Positions 1 through 6,000 of a stretch of DNA of 7,869 nucleotides are shown here, in pieces. Origin of the DNA: JANMAT01 sp031359995. Its GTDB lineage: Bacteria; Actinomycetota; Acidimicrobiia; Acidimicrobiales; Ilumatobacteraceae. The notes beneath the pieces are model-generated. The model searched no databases. It was given only the letters and a program-made list of their open reading frames with translations, and was not told the DNA's origin. The stretch's first letter is position 1, and every line of letters starts with the position of its first letter. Where the stretch lies: positions 1 to 7,869 of the forward strand of contig JANMAT010000066.1 in assembly GCA_031359995.1 (NCBI GenBank). Reading direction: 5' to 3'. A program made the translations under genes and the position numbers.

Positions 1-219
1 GGGCGAGCCCTCGACCTCTACATCGGGAAACGAGCCAGCGGGCCCCTGTTCCTCGGGTTGAACGGCGAACGCATGGACCGCTACGCCGCCGACCGGACCG
101 TGAAACACCTCGCCCGGCGAGCCGGGATCACCAAGCGCATCCCACCCCACAACCTCCGGCACTCCTTCATCACCGCCGTTTTCAGCAGTGGTCAGGCTGT
201 CGCTGGTTGTCCCGTTTGA
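1..219 (+). pseudogene. Tyrosine recombinase (phage-type integrase), left fragment interrupted by a transposon
   Basis: This is an open frame from the window edge, so the true start lies outside. Its 72 codons carry the middle of a tyrosine-recombinase catalytic domain. The box PPHNLRHSFITA places the conserved His at codon 50, Arg at 53 and His at 54. The native sequence stops after codon 58 (ACC GCC). Codons from 60 onward read into the inserted element and hit TGA at 217-219. The missing part, with the second His and the nucleophilic Tyr, lies at 5035-5199 in the same frame. Joining base 171 to base 5035 gives ITAALDAGVPLRDVQEAASH, a normal continuation for actinobacterial integrases. The fragment lacks the Tyr, so it cannot be active alone. 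Family assignment is firm; the original substrate is unknown. Confidence 0.9.
178..188 (+). repeat. Left terminal inverted repeat of the Tn554-like element
   Basis: GTTTTCAGCAG here is the perfect reverse complement of CTGCTGAAAAC at 5026-5036. It overlaps the last base of the 7-bp direct repeat. It probably forms one recombinase-binding arm of the core site. Confidence 0.85.
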
Positions 220-268
220 GGGTGTGCCGTCCACGTGAGCACCAGGTGATCTCCATATCGTCGCTGAC

Positions 269-1471
269 GTGTCCACGTGTGCTGATGAAGTAGGTCCGCT
301 CAGTCCCGCCTGCCGCGCGTTTCGTGTCGCTCTTCCCGATGGCCGGGCGTATTGGACGGTGGTGGACGAGCTCTACGCGAAGGTGGAGGTTGCCGACCGG
401 TTCCTGTTCGATCTTCGCTTCGGTCGTGACCGGGCGGAGTCCACGTCGCGGGTGTACGCGGGTGAGCTCGCCCGGTTCTTGGGCTGGTGCGCTCGCAGCG
501 GACGCAGCTTGGAGGACGGTGCCCGTGATCTGAGCCGGTTCGTGCTGTTGTTGCGCTCAACGCCGACGGCACGACCGGGGGCGGGCCAGGGTCGACCGCC
601 GGGACCGGGCCGCGTCAACCACGTGGTGGCGGTGGTGCGAGAGTTCTTCAAGCACGCGGTGGCGGCGCGTGCGGTCGATGGCGAGGCTCTCGCCGCGCTC
701 TACGAGGTGGCAGACGACCGCCACCTGCCCGCGGAGCTGCGTGATGACACGGGAGGGCTGCGCTATCGGGCCCGACCTCGGCACCGGCTGCGGGAGAGCC
801 ACCGGGCTCGTCCGGACGCCGCTTCGGCCGAGGAGTGGGAAGCGTTGTTGTTGGCGGCGTCGTCGTGGCGGGACCGATTCTTGCTGGTGCTGTTGTGGTT
901 CAGCGGGCTGCGCATCGGCGAGGCGCTGGGGCTGCGGCGCAGCGACTTGCACCTGATGGTCTCGTCCGCTTCGTTGGGTTGCCAGCTGTCGGGCCCGCAT
1001 CTGCATGTGGTGCGGCGTGACAACCCGAACGGGGCGTGGGCGAAGTCCCGTAACGACCGGGCAGTGCCGGTGGGGCCGTGGGTGCTCGGCTACTACGAGC
1101 GCTATCTGCAGGAGCGTCTGGCGTGTCCGGCCGCCGATGGCTGCGACTTCGTGTTGGTCAACTTGTTCCACGCGCCGCTCGGCGCGCCGATGACGGCGTC
1201 GGCGGTCCGCCAGCTGTTCGGGACGCTCGGACGCCGGGCGGGGCTGGGTCGTCCGATCCGGCCGCACATGCTGCGCCATGCGACGGGCACCGAGATGGCC
1301 GAGGCGGGCGTGTCCATCGACGTTGTCCAGCAGCTGCTCGGTCACCGCTCGATCATGAGCACGCAGGTGTACGTGCACCCCAGTCCGCTGCGGTTGCGCG
1401 ACGCCATCGACCGGTTGGAGGCGACCACGAAGCGACGAGTCCATCAACACCGAGACCGAGGCGAGCGATGA
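269..1471 (+). CDS. tnpA: Tyrosine recombinase, TnpA-like (Tn554 type)
   Basis: This is a 400-residue site-specific DNA recombinase, close to the usual TnpA size of about 360. The N-terminal SAM-like DNA-binding part spans roughly residues 35-135 (FLFDLRFGRDRAESTSRVYA, then VNHVVAVVREFFKHA). The catalytic domain starts near 185. All key residues are visible: Arg215 in SGLRIGEALGLR, a candidate Lys259, His333 and Arg336 in RPHMLRHATGTEMA, His359 in LLGHRS, and nucleophile Tyr368 in STQVYVHP. It would cut and rejoin element ends through a 3'-phosphotyrosine, together with TnpB. The start is GTG at 269; I see no clear Shine-Dalgarno, and no earlier start is open in this frame inside the element. 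Its stop overlaps the tnpB start as ATGA at 1468-1471. It looks intact. Confidence 0.9.
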   Translation: MSTCADEVGPLSPACRAFRVALPDGRAYWTVVDELYAKVEVADRFLFDLRFGRDRAESTSRVYAGELARFLGWCARSGRSLEDGARDLSRFVLLLRSTPTARPGAGQGRPPGPGRVNHVVAVVREFFKHAVAARAVDGEALAALYEVADDRHLPAELRDDTGGLRYRARPRHRLRESHRARPDAASAEEWEALLLAASSWRDRFLLVLLWFSGLRIGEALGLRRSDLHLMVSSASLGCQLSGPHLHVVRRDNPNGAWAKSRNDRAVPVGPWVLGYYERYLQERLACPAADGCDFVLVNLFHAPLGAPMTASAVRQLFGTLGRRAGLGRPIRPHMLRHATGTEMAEAGVSIDVVQQLLGHRSIMSTQVYVHPSPLRLRDAIDRLEATTKRRVHQHRDRGER

Positions 1472-4005
1472 GCAGGGTGACACGGGCGACGGCCGTTCGC
1501 ATCGACCGCGACGAGAAGATCGACGTGAGATCGCTGATCGACGGGGACGAGTTGCAGCGACGGGGATGGCGCCCCGACCGCGAGGTGTTCGCACCGAACG
1601 CCGAGGACCCGGTGTTCGGCTTCGCCTTGTGCGCGAGCGCGAACTGCGACCAGATGGCGCATCACCCGGGCCTGGTGTTGTGCCGGCGGTGCCAGACGAG
1701 TTGGGAGCACGTGCCGTCGGGGACGAGCTTCGAGGAGTTCTGCCAGCGGGCGCCGGCGCGCACGAAGGCTGTGGGCGGCGGCCTGTGTCTGGTCTGTCGA
1801 ACGCCGGGCCACGAGCGGCCGGTGCGGGGTGGCGGCTTGTGCACGGCGTGCATGGCCGCGGCGCGCGATCGCGACCAGAGCGTCGCTGTCTACGTGGCCG
1901 GCGACGCGCGCTTCCCGCCGGCGGCACCGCGGCCAACCTTCGGCCTGTGCGCGGCCGCGGCCTGCACGCGTTTGGCCCACCGCGCCGAACCGACAGTGTG
2001 CGAGGTGCACGAGCGGACCTGGATCCGCGACGGGCGCCCCAGCGGCCGATCGTTCGAGACGTGGCGTGTTCGGGCGCGGGCGTTGGATGTCGGCAGCCGC
2101 GTGGTGATGCTCGCTGGCCTGTCGGCCAGCGCCGCCCTCGAGGTGCTCTATGGGCTGCAGTGCGCGGCACGCGATGATCGTCGGACCCACGTCAAGGCGG
2201 TCCAAGGCGCGGTGAGCCATCTGCGAACGCACGCAGCCACCAGCGTCGCCGATGTTCCCGACGACGGCCTGGGTCGGGACGCCCGATCATTTCTGCTCTT
2301 CATCCGCGATCGTGTCGGGCTGGCGTCGACCAGCCCGGCCGAGGAGATGGCCAAGGACCGCTGGGACCTGCGGGTGTTCGGCCGCGACAGCGGCTGGATG
2401 CACTTCGGCCATCTCCGCCAGGCGTGGTTGCGCGAGGGGGCCAAGACATGGGCCCGCGAGCGGCTTGCCACGACCGAGCATCCGGCGCGGCTGGACCAGG
2501 TGATCCACGACCTCGGCCCCTTGACCGGGTCGTTGCGCCGCCACCGCGCTGATGGCGGTGACGATCCGATGGTGCTCGGCCGGGCCGACGCGCTGGCGCT
2601 GGCGAACGACCTCGCCCATCTGGAGGCCGCCGGCGGGCTGTCGCGCTTCATGCGCCGCCGAGTGCTGCTCGACACCGACCAGTTCCTGCGCGAGTGCCGC
2701 TCCATGGGCCTCACCCGGGTCGGGCAACCGATGGCGGGCCTGGCCGAGGACATGGTGCTTCCCTTCCACGATCGGGTCCGCGCCGTTGCCGACGGTGACG
2801 ACGAGCAAGGCCGCGCGCTTCCCCAGGTCGTCCTCGACCAGCTGCTCGACCCCGCCGCTTTGGACCGCCTGGAGGCGACCTTCGACGCCGACACCCGGGC
2901 CATGGTCGAGCTGCAAGCACTCGTCGGTCGACGCACCGCCGAGCTGTGCGGGCTCCGATGCGACTGCCTTCGGGTCGAGGAGGTGCTCGACGAGACCGGC
3001 GGCATCCGGCCAGCGCCGGTGCTGGTGCACGACATGCCCAAGGTCGCGTTGCGCCGCTTCCAGCTGCCCATCGACGGTCAAGCCGCCGACATCATCCGCG
3101 CCCAACAAGCGCGGGTCCAGGAGCGCTATCCCGACACGCCCGCCTCACAGCTGATGCTGTTCCCCGCGCTGGCGCGCAACCCCCGAGGCGTGAAGCCGTT
3201 CAACCGGGTCACCTTCACCGAGCGGCTCCGTGGCTGGGTGCACGAACTGCCCCGCCTCGTCGGCCCCGACGGCGGCGACTACGACCGCGCCGACATCACG
3301 CCCTACTCCTTCCGGCACACCTACGCGCAGCGACACGCCGACGCCGGCACCCCCGTCGAGGTGCTCGCCGCGCTCATGGGCCACAACAAGCTCTCGACCA
3401 CCCAGGGCTACTACCGGATCACTCACAAGCGGAAGCGCAAAGCCGTCGACCAGCTCGCCGGGCTGCAAGTAAACCGCAGCGGCGAACGAGCGCGCCCCGC
3501 GGTCCAGCGCCTACTTGAGAGCGAGCACCTCCGCGACGCCGTCGGCCAAGTGGCGGTGCCGTTGGGCGTCTGCCAGGAACCGACCAACGTTCGCGCCCAC
3601 GGCCAAGCGTGCCCCTACCGGCACCAGTGCTTCGGATGCACCCACTTCCGCACCGATCCCTCCTTCCTGCCCGAGCTGCGCGCCCATCTGGGCCGGCTCC
3701 TCGCCGACGATGAACGGCTCCGCGCCTCCGCCCCCGACCTCCAAGACTGGGCGCGCCACGCTGCCATCCCCAACGGCGAGGAAATCGCAGCGGTGCGCCA
3801 GATCATCGACCGATGCGAGACCGTGCTCGCCGAGCTGCCCGACGGCGACCGGGATGCCACCCAAGACGCCATCGCCGTGCTGCGGAGAAGCCGAGCCCAG
3901 CTCGACACCGCGGTGCCCGTCCGGTTCCTCGGCGTGATCGGCTCACCGGCACCCAGACTGTTCCCCAATGTCATGCGCGACCAGGAGAAGGCACGTGAAG
4001 GCTGA
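1468..4005 (+). CDS. tnpB: Large tyrosine recombinase, TnpB-like (Tn554 type) with Cys-rich flanking regions
   Basis: This 845-residue protein is the second recombinase of the element. The frame is open upstream to 1078, but ATG 1468 overlaps the tnpA stop (ATGA) and is the sensible start. The N-terminus has clustered Cys/His repeats: C55/C60/C72/C75, C107/C110/C125/C128 and C161/C166/C178, each beginning like CASANC, CLVC or CAAAAC. These suggest three zinc-binding modules. The catalytic domain lies near 455-665: Arg489 in GRRTAELCGLRCD, possible Lys525, Arg616-His617 in TPYSFRHTYAQRH, His639 in LMGHNKLSTTQGYY and Tyr648. The first His of the H-x-x-R box is Tyr613, a departure from canonical recombinases. 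A further Cys group (C702, C715, C721, C724) follows in the C-terminal tail. It is longer than Tn554 TnpB (about 630 residues). It is apparently intact and acts with TnpA. Confidence 0.9.
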   Translation: MSRVTRATAVRIDRDEKIDVRSLIDGDELQRRGWRPDREVFAPNAEDPVFGFALCASANCDQMAHHPGLVLCRRCQTSWEHVPSGTSFEEFCQRAPARTKAVGGGLCLVCRTPGHERPVRGGGLCTACMAAARDRDQSVAVYVAGDARFPPAAPRPTFGLCAAAACTRLAHRAEPTVCEVHERTWIRDGRPSGRSFETWRVRARALDVGSRVVMLAGLSASAALEVLYGLQCAARDDRRTHVKAVQGAVSHLRTHAATSVADVPDDGLGRDARSFLLFIRDRVGLASTSPAEEMAKDRWDLRVFGRDSGWMHFGHLRQAWLREGAKTWARERLATTEHPARLDQVIHDLGPLTGSLRRHRADGGDDPMVLGRADALALANDLAHLEAAGGLSRFMRRRVLLDTDQFLRECRSMGLTRVGQPMAGLAEDMVLPFHDRVRAVADGDDEQGRALPQVVLDQLLDPAALDRLEATFDADTRAMVELQALVGRRTAELCGLRCDCLRVEEVLDETGGIRPAPVLVHDMPKVALRRFQLPIDGQAADIIRAQQARVQERYPDTPASQLMLFPALARNPRGVKPFNRVTFTERLRGWVHELPRLVGPDGGDYDRADITPYSFRHTYAQRHADAGTPVEVLAALMGHNKLSTTQGYYRITHKRKRKAVDQLAGLQVNRSGERARPAVQRLLESEHLRDAVGQVAVPLGVCQEPTNVRAHGQACPYRHQCFGCTHFRTDPSFLPELRAHLGRLLADDERLRASAPDLQDWARHAAIPNGEEIAAVRQIIDRCETVLAELPDGDRDATQDAIAVLRRSRAQLDTAVPVRFLGVIGSPAPRLFPNVMRDQEKAREG

Positions 4006-4603
4006 CCGGGGTGAGGCCATGCGCGAAGCACGCCATCTCGACGGGCAGCGCAAGCGAACGCTCGTGCTCGCCGCCGTCGAAGCCACGGCGCAGCACGGCC
4101 AGGCCCTCACCATCGCCGCCATCGCCCGCACCGCAGGCGTCGGACGCAAGTTCATCTACGACCACCCCGATCTACGCGCCGAGATCGAACTCAAGGCCGC
4201 CCACGCCACCGCCCGCCAGACGAACGACATGATCGCCAGCGCACACGTCACCGGCGCGTCGTTGCGCGCTGACCTGGAGAACAGCCGATCACAGAACCGC
4301 CGCCTCCACCAACAGCTGCGAACCCTCGAGAACCGCCTGTCTCAACTCGAAGGCGCCCGACTCGTCGCCGACGACCTCCTCCCCAACGACGTGCTCACCC
4401 AACTCGCCGACCGCCAACTCGCCCAACGCGTCGCCGAACTCGAACGGCAGCTGCTCGAGACCCAAGACGCGCACCGGCAAGCAACCGACGAGCTCGACGC
4501 CGCCCGCGCCGTCAACCGGGAGCTCATGGTGCGCGCCAACCGCACCGACGCCACCCGACCGCACGCTCAACCGCGCCAGACCACCACAGAGGAACGAGTG
4601 TGA
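3995..4603 (+). CDS. tnpC: TnpC-like accessory protein (DUF6262 type), HTH plus coiled coil
   Basis: This 202-residue protein is the third gene of the Tn554-type set. Start GTG 3995 is preferred because AGGAGAAGG sits about 7 bases upstream (3983-3991). This makes an 11-base overlap with the end of tnpB, so translation is coupled. ATG 3968 and ATG 4019 are alternatives. Residues 38-56 (LTIAAIARTAGVGRKFIYD) look like a helix-turn-helix similar to the TetR recognition helix pair. Residues 90-178 are strongly heptad-like (SLRADLENSRSQNRRLHQQL, then AQRVAELERQLLETQDAHR), indicating a coiled coil. TnpC of Tn554 influences transposition efficiency and orientation and is not a recombinase; a similar helper role is inferred here. 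Its stop TGA (4601-4603) overlaps the next gene. Confidence 0.82.
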   Translation: MKADRGEAMREARHLDGQRKRTLVLAAVEATAQHGQALTIAAIARTAGVGRKFIYDHPDLRAEIELKAAHATARQTNDMIASAHVTGASLRADLENSRSQNRRLHQQLRTLENRLSQLEGARLVADDLLPNDVLTQLADRQLAQRVAELERQLLETQDAHRQATDELDAARAVNRELMVRANRTDATRPHAQPRQTTTEERV

Positions 4604-5199
4604 CCGACCAGTCGAACGGACCTCGGGCGTTCCGCGACCCCTTGACCACGACCCACCCCGATCATCTCCTGATCGACGACGTCAGCGCCGAAGTCCTCGA
4701 CGACGCCGTCACGCCGCTCACTCTGCTCCGGTCACCACCCTCGCTCGGCCACGCCCTTGCCGAACTTCATCCCATGGCGAGCTCGCTCGCGGAACTACAC
4801 GGTTCGCTACCTGCGGCCATCGCTGCGGCCCGCGACCAAGACCACACCTGGCACAACATCAACCGACAACTCCAGATCACGCCGGCAACCCTCCGGCGGC
4901 GCTACCGCGAAGCTCGAACGTCGAACACAGCCGACTCCCACGTGAACACCCCCCGGGCCGCGATGACAATCACCAGCACATCCGAGACGCAGCATCGGAT
5001 CGCGGCCGTCTCCACCTCCGCAAGTCTGCTGAAAACCGCCGCACTCGATGCCGGGGTCCCCCTCCGCGACGTCCAAGAAGCCGCCTCCCACACCGACCCC
5101 AGAACCACCATGCGCTACGACCGCGCCCGACACAGCCTCGACCGACACACCACCGACGTCGTAGCCGCATTCATCGCCGGCGCCAGCCGCACCAGCTGA
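4600..5199 (+). CDS. Chimeric ORF: element-encoded HTH-like protein fused to the C-terminus of the target recombinase
   Basis: This has 199 residues. GTG 4600 overlaps the tnpC stop (GTGTGA), and AGAGGA at 4588-4593 is a good ribosome site, so translation is likely coupled. Residues 1-145 belong to the element. They have no family I recognise, but residues 71-103 (PAAIAAARDQDHTWHNINRQ, then ITPATLRRRYRE) resemble a helix-turn-helix. The frame stays open through the right inverted repeat and the junction. From residue 146 it continues in the native frame of the interrupted integrase: TAALDAGVPLRDVQEAASHT, then DPRTTMRYDRAR with likely catalytic His164 and Tyr173. The catalytic Arg residues are absent, so it cannot be a complete recombinase. 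In an unintegrated element this gene would end differently. Whether the fusion protein is made is unknown. Confidence 0.7.
   Translation: MTDQSNGPRAFRDPLTTTHPDHLLIDDVSAEVLDDAVTPLTLLRSPPSLGHALAELHPMASSLAELHGSLPAAIAAARDQDHTWHNINRQLQITPATLRRRYREARTSNTADSHVNTPRAAMTITSTSETQHRIAAVSTSASLLKTAALDAGVPLRDVQEAASHTDPRTTMRYDRARHSLDRHTTDVVAAFIAGASRTS
5026..5036 (-). repeat. Right terminal inverted repeat of the Tn554-like element
   Basis: CTGCTGAAAAC is the complement of the left end at 178-188. When the two ends are joined in a circle, the arms face each other across CGCC, giving a symmetric 26-bp site. This is read directly from the sequence; recombinase binding is inferred. Confidence 0.85.
5035..5199 (+). 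pseudogene. Right fragment of the interrupted tyrosine recombinase (His and Tyr boxes)
   Basis: This is the 3' end of the gene whose left part is at 1-177. It encodes 54 residues and a TGA stop. It contains the helix GVPLRDVQEAASH, the DPRTTMRY segment with the nucleophilic Tyr (codon at 5116-5118), and the usual tail (SLDRHTTDVVAAFIAG) of this integrase group. Frame and sequence join perfectly with the left fragment once 4863 bp are removed. It is now read only as the tail of the ORF starting at 4600. Confidence 0.9.
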
Positions 5200-5209
5200 C
5201 CAGCCGCCC

Positions 5210-5242
5210 GCCGGGCGATACCGACCACCGGCATCGCCCGGC
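5210..5242 (+). terminator. Strong hairpin after the recombinase stop
   Basis: Bases 5210-5223 pair with 5229-5242 (13 of 14 pairs, first ten perfect: GCCGGGCGAT / ATCGCCCGGC), with a 5-base loop. It lies ten bases after the TGA at 5197-5199. No T-run follows, which is common for actinobacterial terminators. It could instead be a protein-binding palindrome. Confidence 0.6.
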
Positions 5243-5328
5243 ACCGTCGGAAGTCGTGCAGGTGAGAACGGCTCGTTGGACGTGAGCGCTATCGGGTGGC
5301 CTGCGAGAACGACACGGACGCGGGCCTG

Positions 5329-5365
5329 TTGTCATCCTCATACTCCATGGTTCATACTCGTCGGC
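5329..5365 (+). promoter_or_regulatory. Candidate promoter and repeat operator of the toxin-antitoxin operon
   Basis: TTGTCA (5329-5334) resembles a -35 box and CATACT (5353-5358) a -10 box, with an 18-base spacer. The predicted RNA start falls at about 5365, at or next to the antitoxin ATG (5366). No Shine-Dalgarno precedes the ATG, so the message may be leaderless. TCATACTC occurs twice, at 5338-5345 and 5352-5359, exactly 14 bases apart and overlapping the promoter. This is a plausible site for autorepression by the RHH antitoxin. It is read by eye only. Confidence 0.4.
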
Positions 5366-5575
5366 ATGACCGCTGTCCGCCGAACGATCTCCCTGCCGCC
5401 CGCCGTGGCCGCACGCCTCGAGGCCGAAGCGAAACGGCGCGGGACGTCCTTCTCGGCTGTCGTGACCGACCTCGTCGGCCGCACACCTGCGACGTTGCCC
5501 TACGCCGGGCTGATCGCCGATGACGACGACCTGTCGGTCAAAGTCGAAGAGGTCCTCTCACGCCTGCACCGCTGA
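5366..5575 (+). CDS. Ribbon-helix-helix antitoxin (VapB/CopG type)
   Basis: This is a 69-residue protein. Residues 3-10 (AVRRTISL) form the DNA-contacting beta strand. Residues 11-26 (PPAVAARLEAEAKRRG) and 28-39 (SFSAVVTDLVGR) are the two helices of the RHH fold. The acidic tail (LIADDDDLSVKVEEVLSRL, 49-67) is the usual toxin-wrapping region. The frame extends upstream to 5276, but ATG 5366 starts the conserved fold and sits just after the predicted promoter. Its TGA (5573-5575) overlaps the toxin start as CTGA, the tight coupling typical of TA modules. It would bind and neutralise the PIN toxin and repress its own operon. Because the toxin gene is interrupted, its partner today is an altered protein. 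Confidence 0.85.
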   Translation: MTAVRRTISLPPAVAARLEAEAKRRGTSFSAVVTDLVGRTPATLPYAGLIADDDDLSVKVEEVLSRLHR

Positions 5576-5973
5576 TCATCTGCGACACCGGGCCCCTGGT
5601 GTCAGCGATGAACCGGTCAGAGGGCCAACGCCACCGGTTCGCCACTGAGCTGCTCGCCCGACTCGGCCGCCGGGTCGTCGTCCCTTGGCCGGTCCTGACC
5701 GAGGTCGACCTGCTGCTGCGGGCGCGGGGCCACGCGCCGGCCGCCCGCGTGTTCGCCGGCTCGTTGCACGACGGTGTCCATCTCCTCGAGGCCCCGACCG
5801 ACGACGAGCTCACGACCGCCCTCAACCTCGGCGAACGCTACCCCGACAGCGGCGTCGACCTGCCCGACCTCGTGGTCATGGCCATGAGCCACCATCGACA
5901 TGCCCCAATCATCACGTGGGACTTCCGACACTTCCGATCAGTCGTGCTCCGACGCGGCCACCACTGGCCACTA
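5572..5973 (+). pseudogene. PIN-domain toxin (VapC type), 3' end displaced by an IS630 insertion
   Basis: This is a VapC-like ribonuclease. It begins at CTG 5572, overlapping the antitoxin stop; the next start, GTG 5599, would lose the essential first acid. Of 134 native codons here, the acidic residues are Asp5 (IICDTG), Glu44 (LTEVD), Asp99 (DLPDLVVMA) and Asp117 (IITWDFRHF), so the catalytic set is complete. Established knowledge: VapC toxins cleave tRNA or rRNA using Mg2+ held by these acids. The native end, VVTEHELPTP and TAG, is at 7100-7132, so the intact protein was 144 residues. Now the frame continues from Leu134 through the IS630 element to TGA at 7047, giving a 491-residue read-through product with 357 foreign residues. 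It is probably inactive or unstable, but only ten native residues are lost. Confidence 0.8.
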
Positions 5974-6000
5974 GTGCTCCCGCGCGTAAGTCATTGTGAT
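5974..6000 (+). repeat. IS630 left inverted repeat
   Basis: It pairs with 7071-7097: 19 of 27 positions match without gaps, including the terminal GTG, CGCGTAA and GTGAT. The preceding TA is the target duplication. Confidence 0.75.

Larger units (their letters stand above)
172..5041 (+). mobile_element. Tn554-type element (three-recombinase-gene transposon) inserted in an integrase gene
   Basis: The unit is defined by a 7-bp direct repeat ACCGCCG at 172-178 and 5035-5041. Deleting one copy plus everything between (4863 bp) restores the host recombinase frame exactly. Just inside are inverted ends: GTTTTCAGCAG at 178-188 and its perfect complement CTGCTGAAAAC at 5026-5036. It carries tnpA-, tnpB- and tnpC-like genes in the order known for Tn554, plus a fourth coupled gene. 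No resistance or other cargo is evident. Established knowledge: Tn554 family elements integrate site-specifically through tyrosine recombinases. The exact crossover cannot be placed within the 7-bp repeat from sequence alone. Confidence 0.87.

Noticed and set aside
1078..1467. Upstream extension of tnpB by 130 codons
   Set aside because: It overlaps the tnpA catalytic coding region in another frame and gives low-complexity Arg/Ala/Gly sequence. ATG 1468 with the ATGA overlap is the better start.
557..2170. Minus-strand open frame of 537 codons
   Set aside because: It lies wholly antisense to the tnpA and tnpB genes, is Arg/Pro-rich with no recognisable fold, and crosses their junction. It is a GC-driven shadow.
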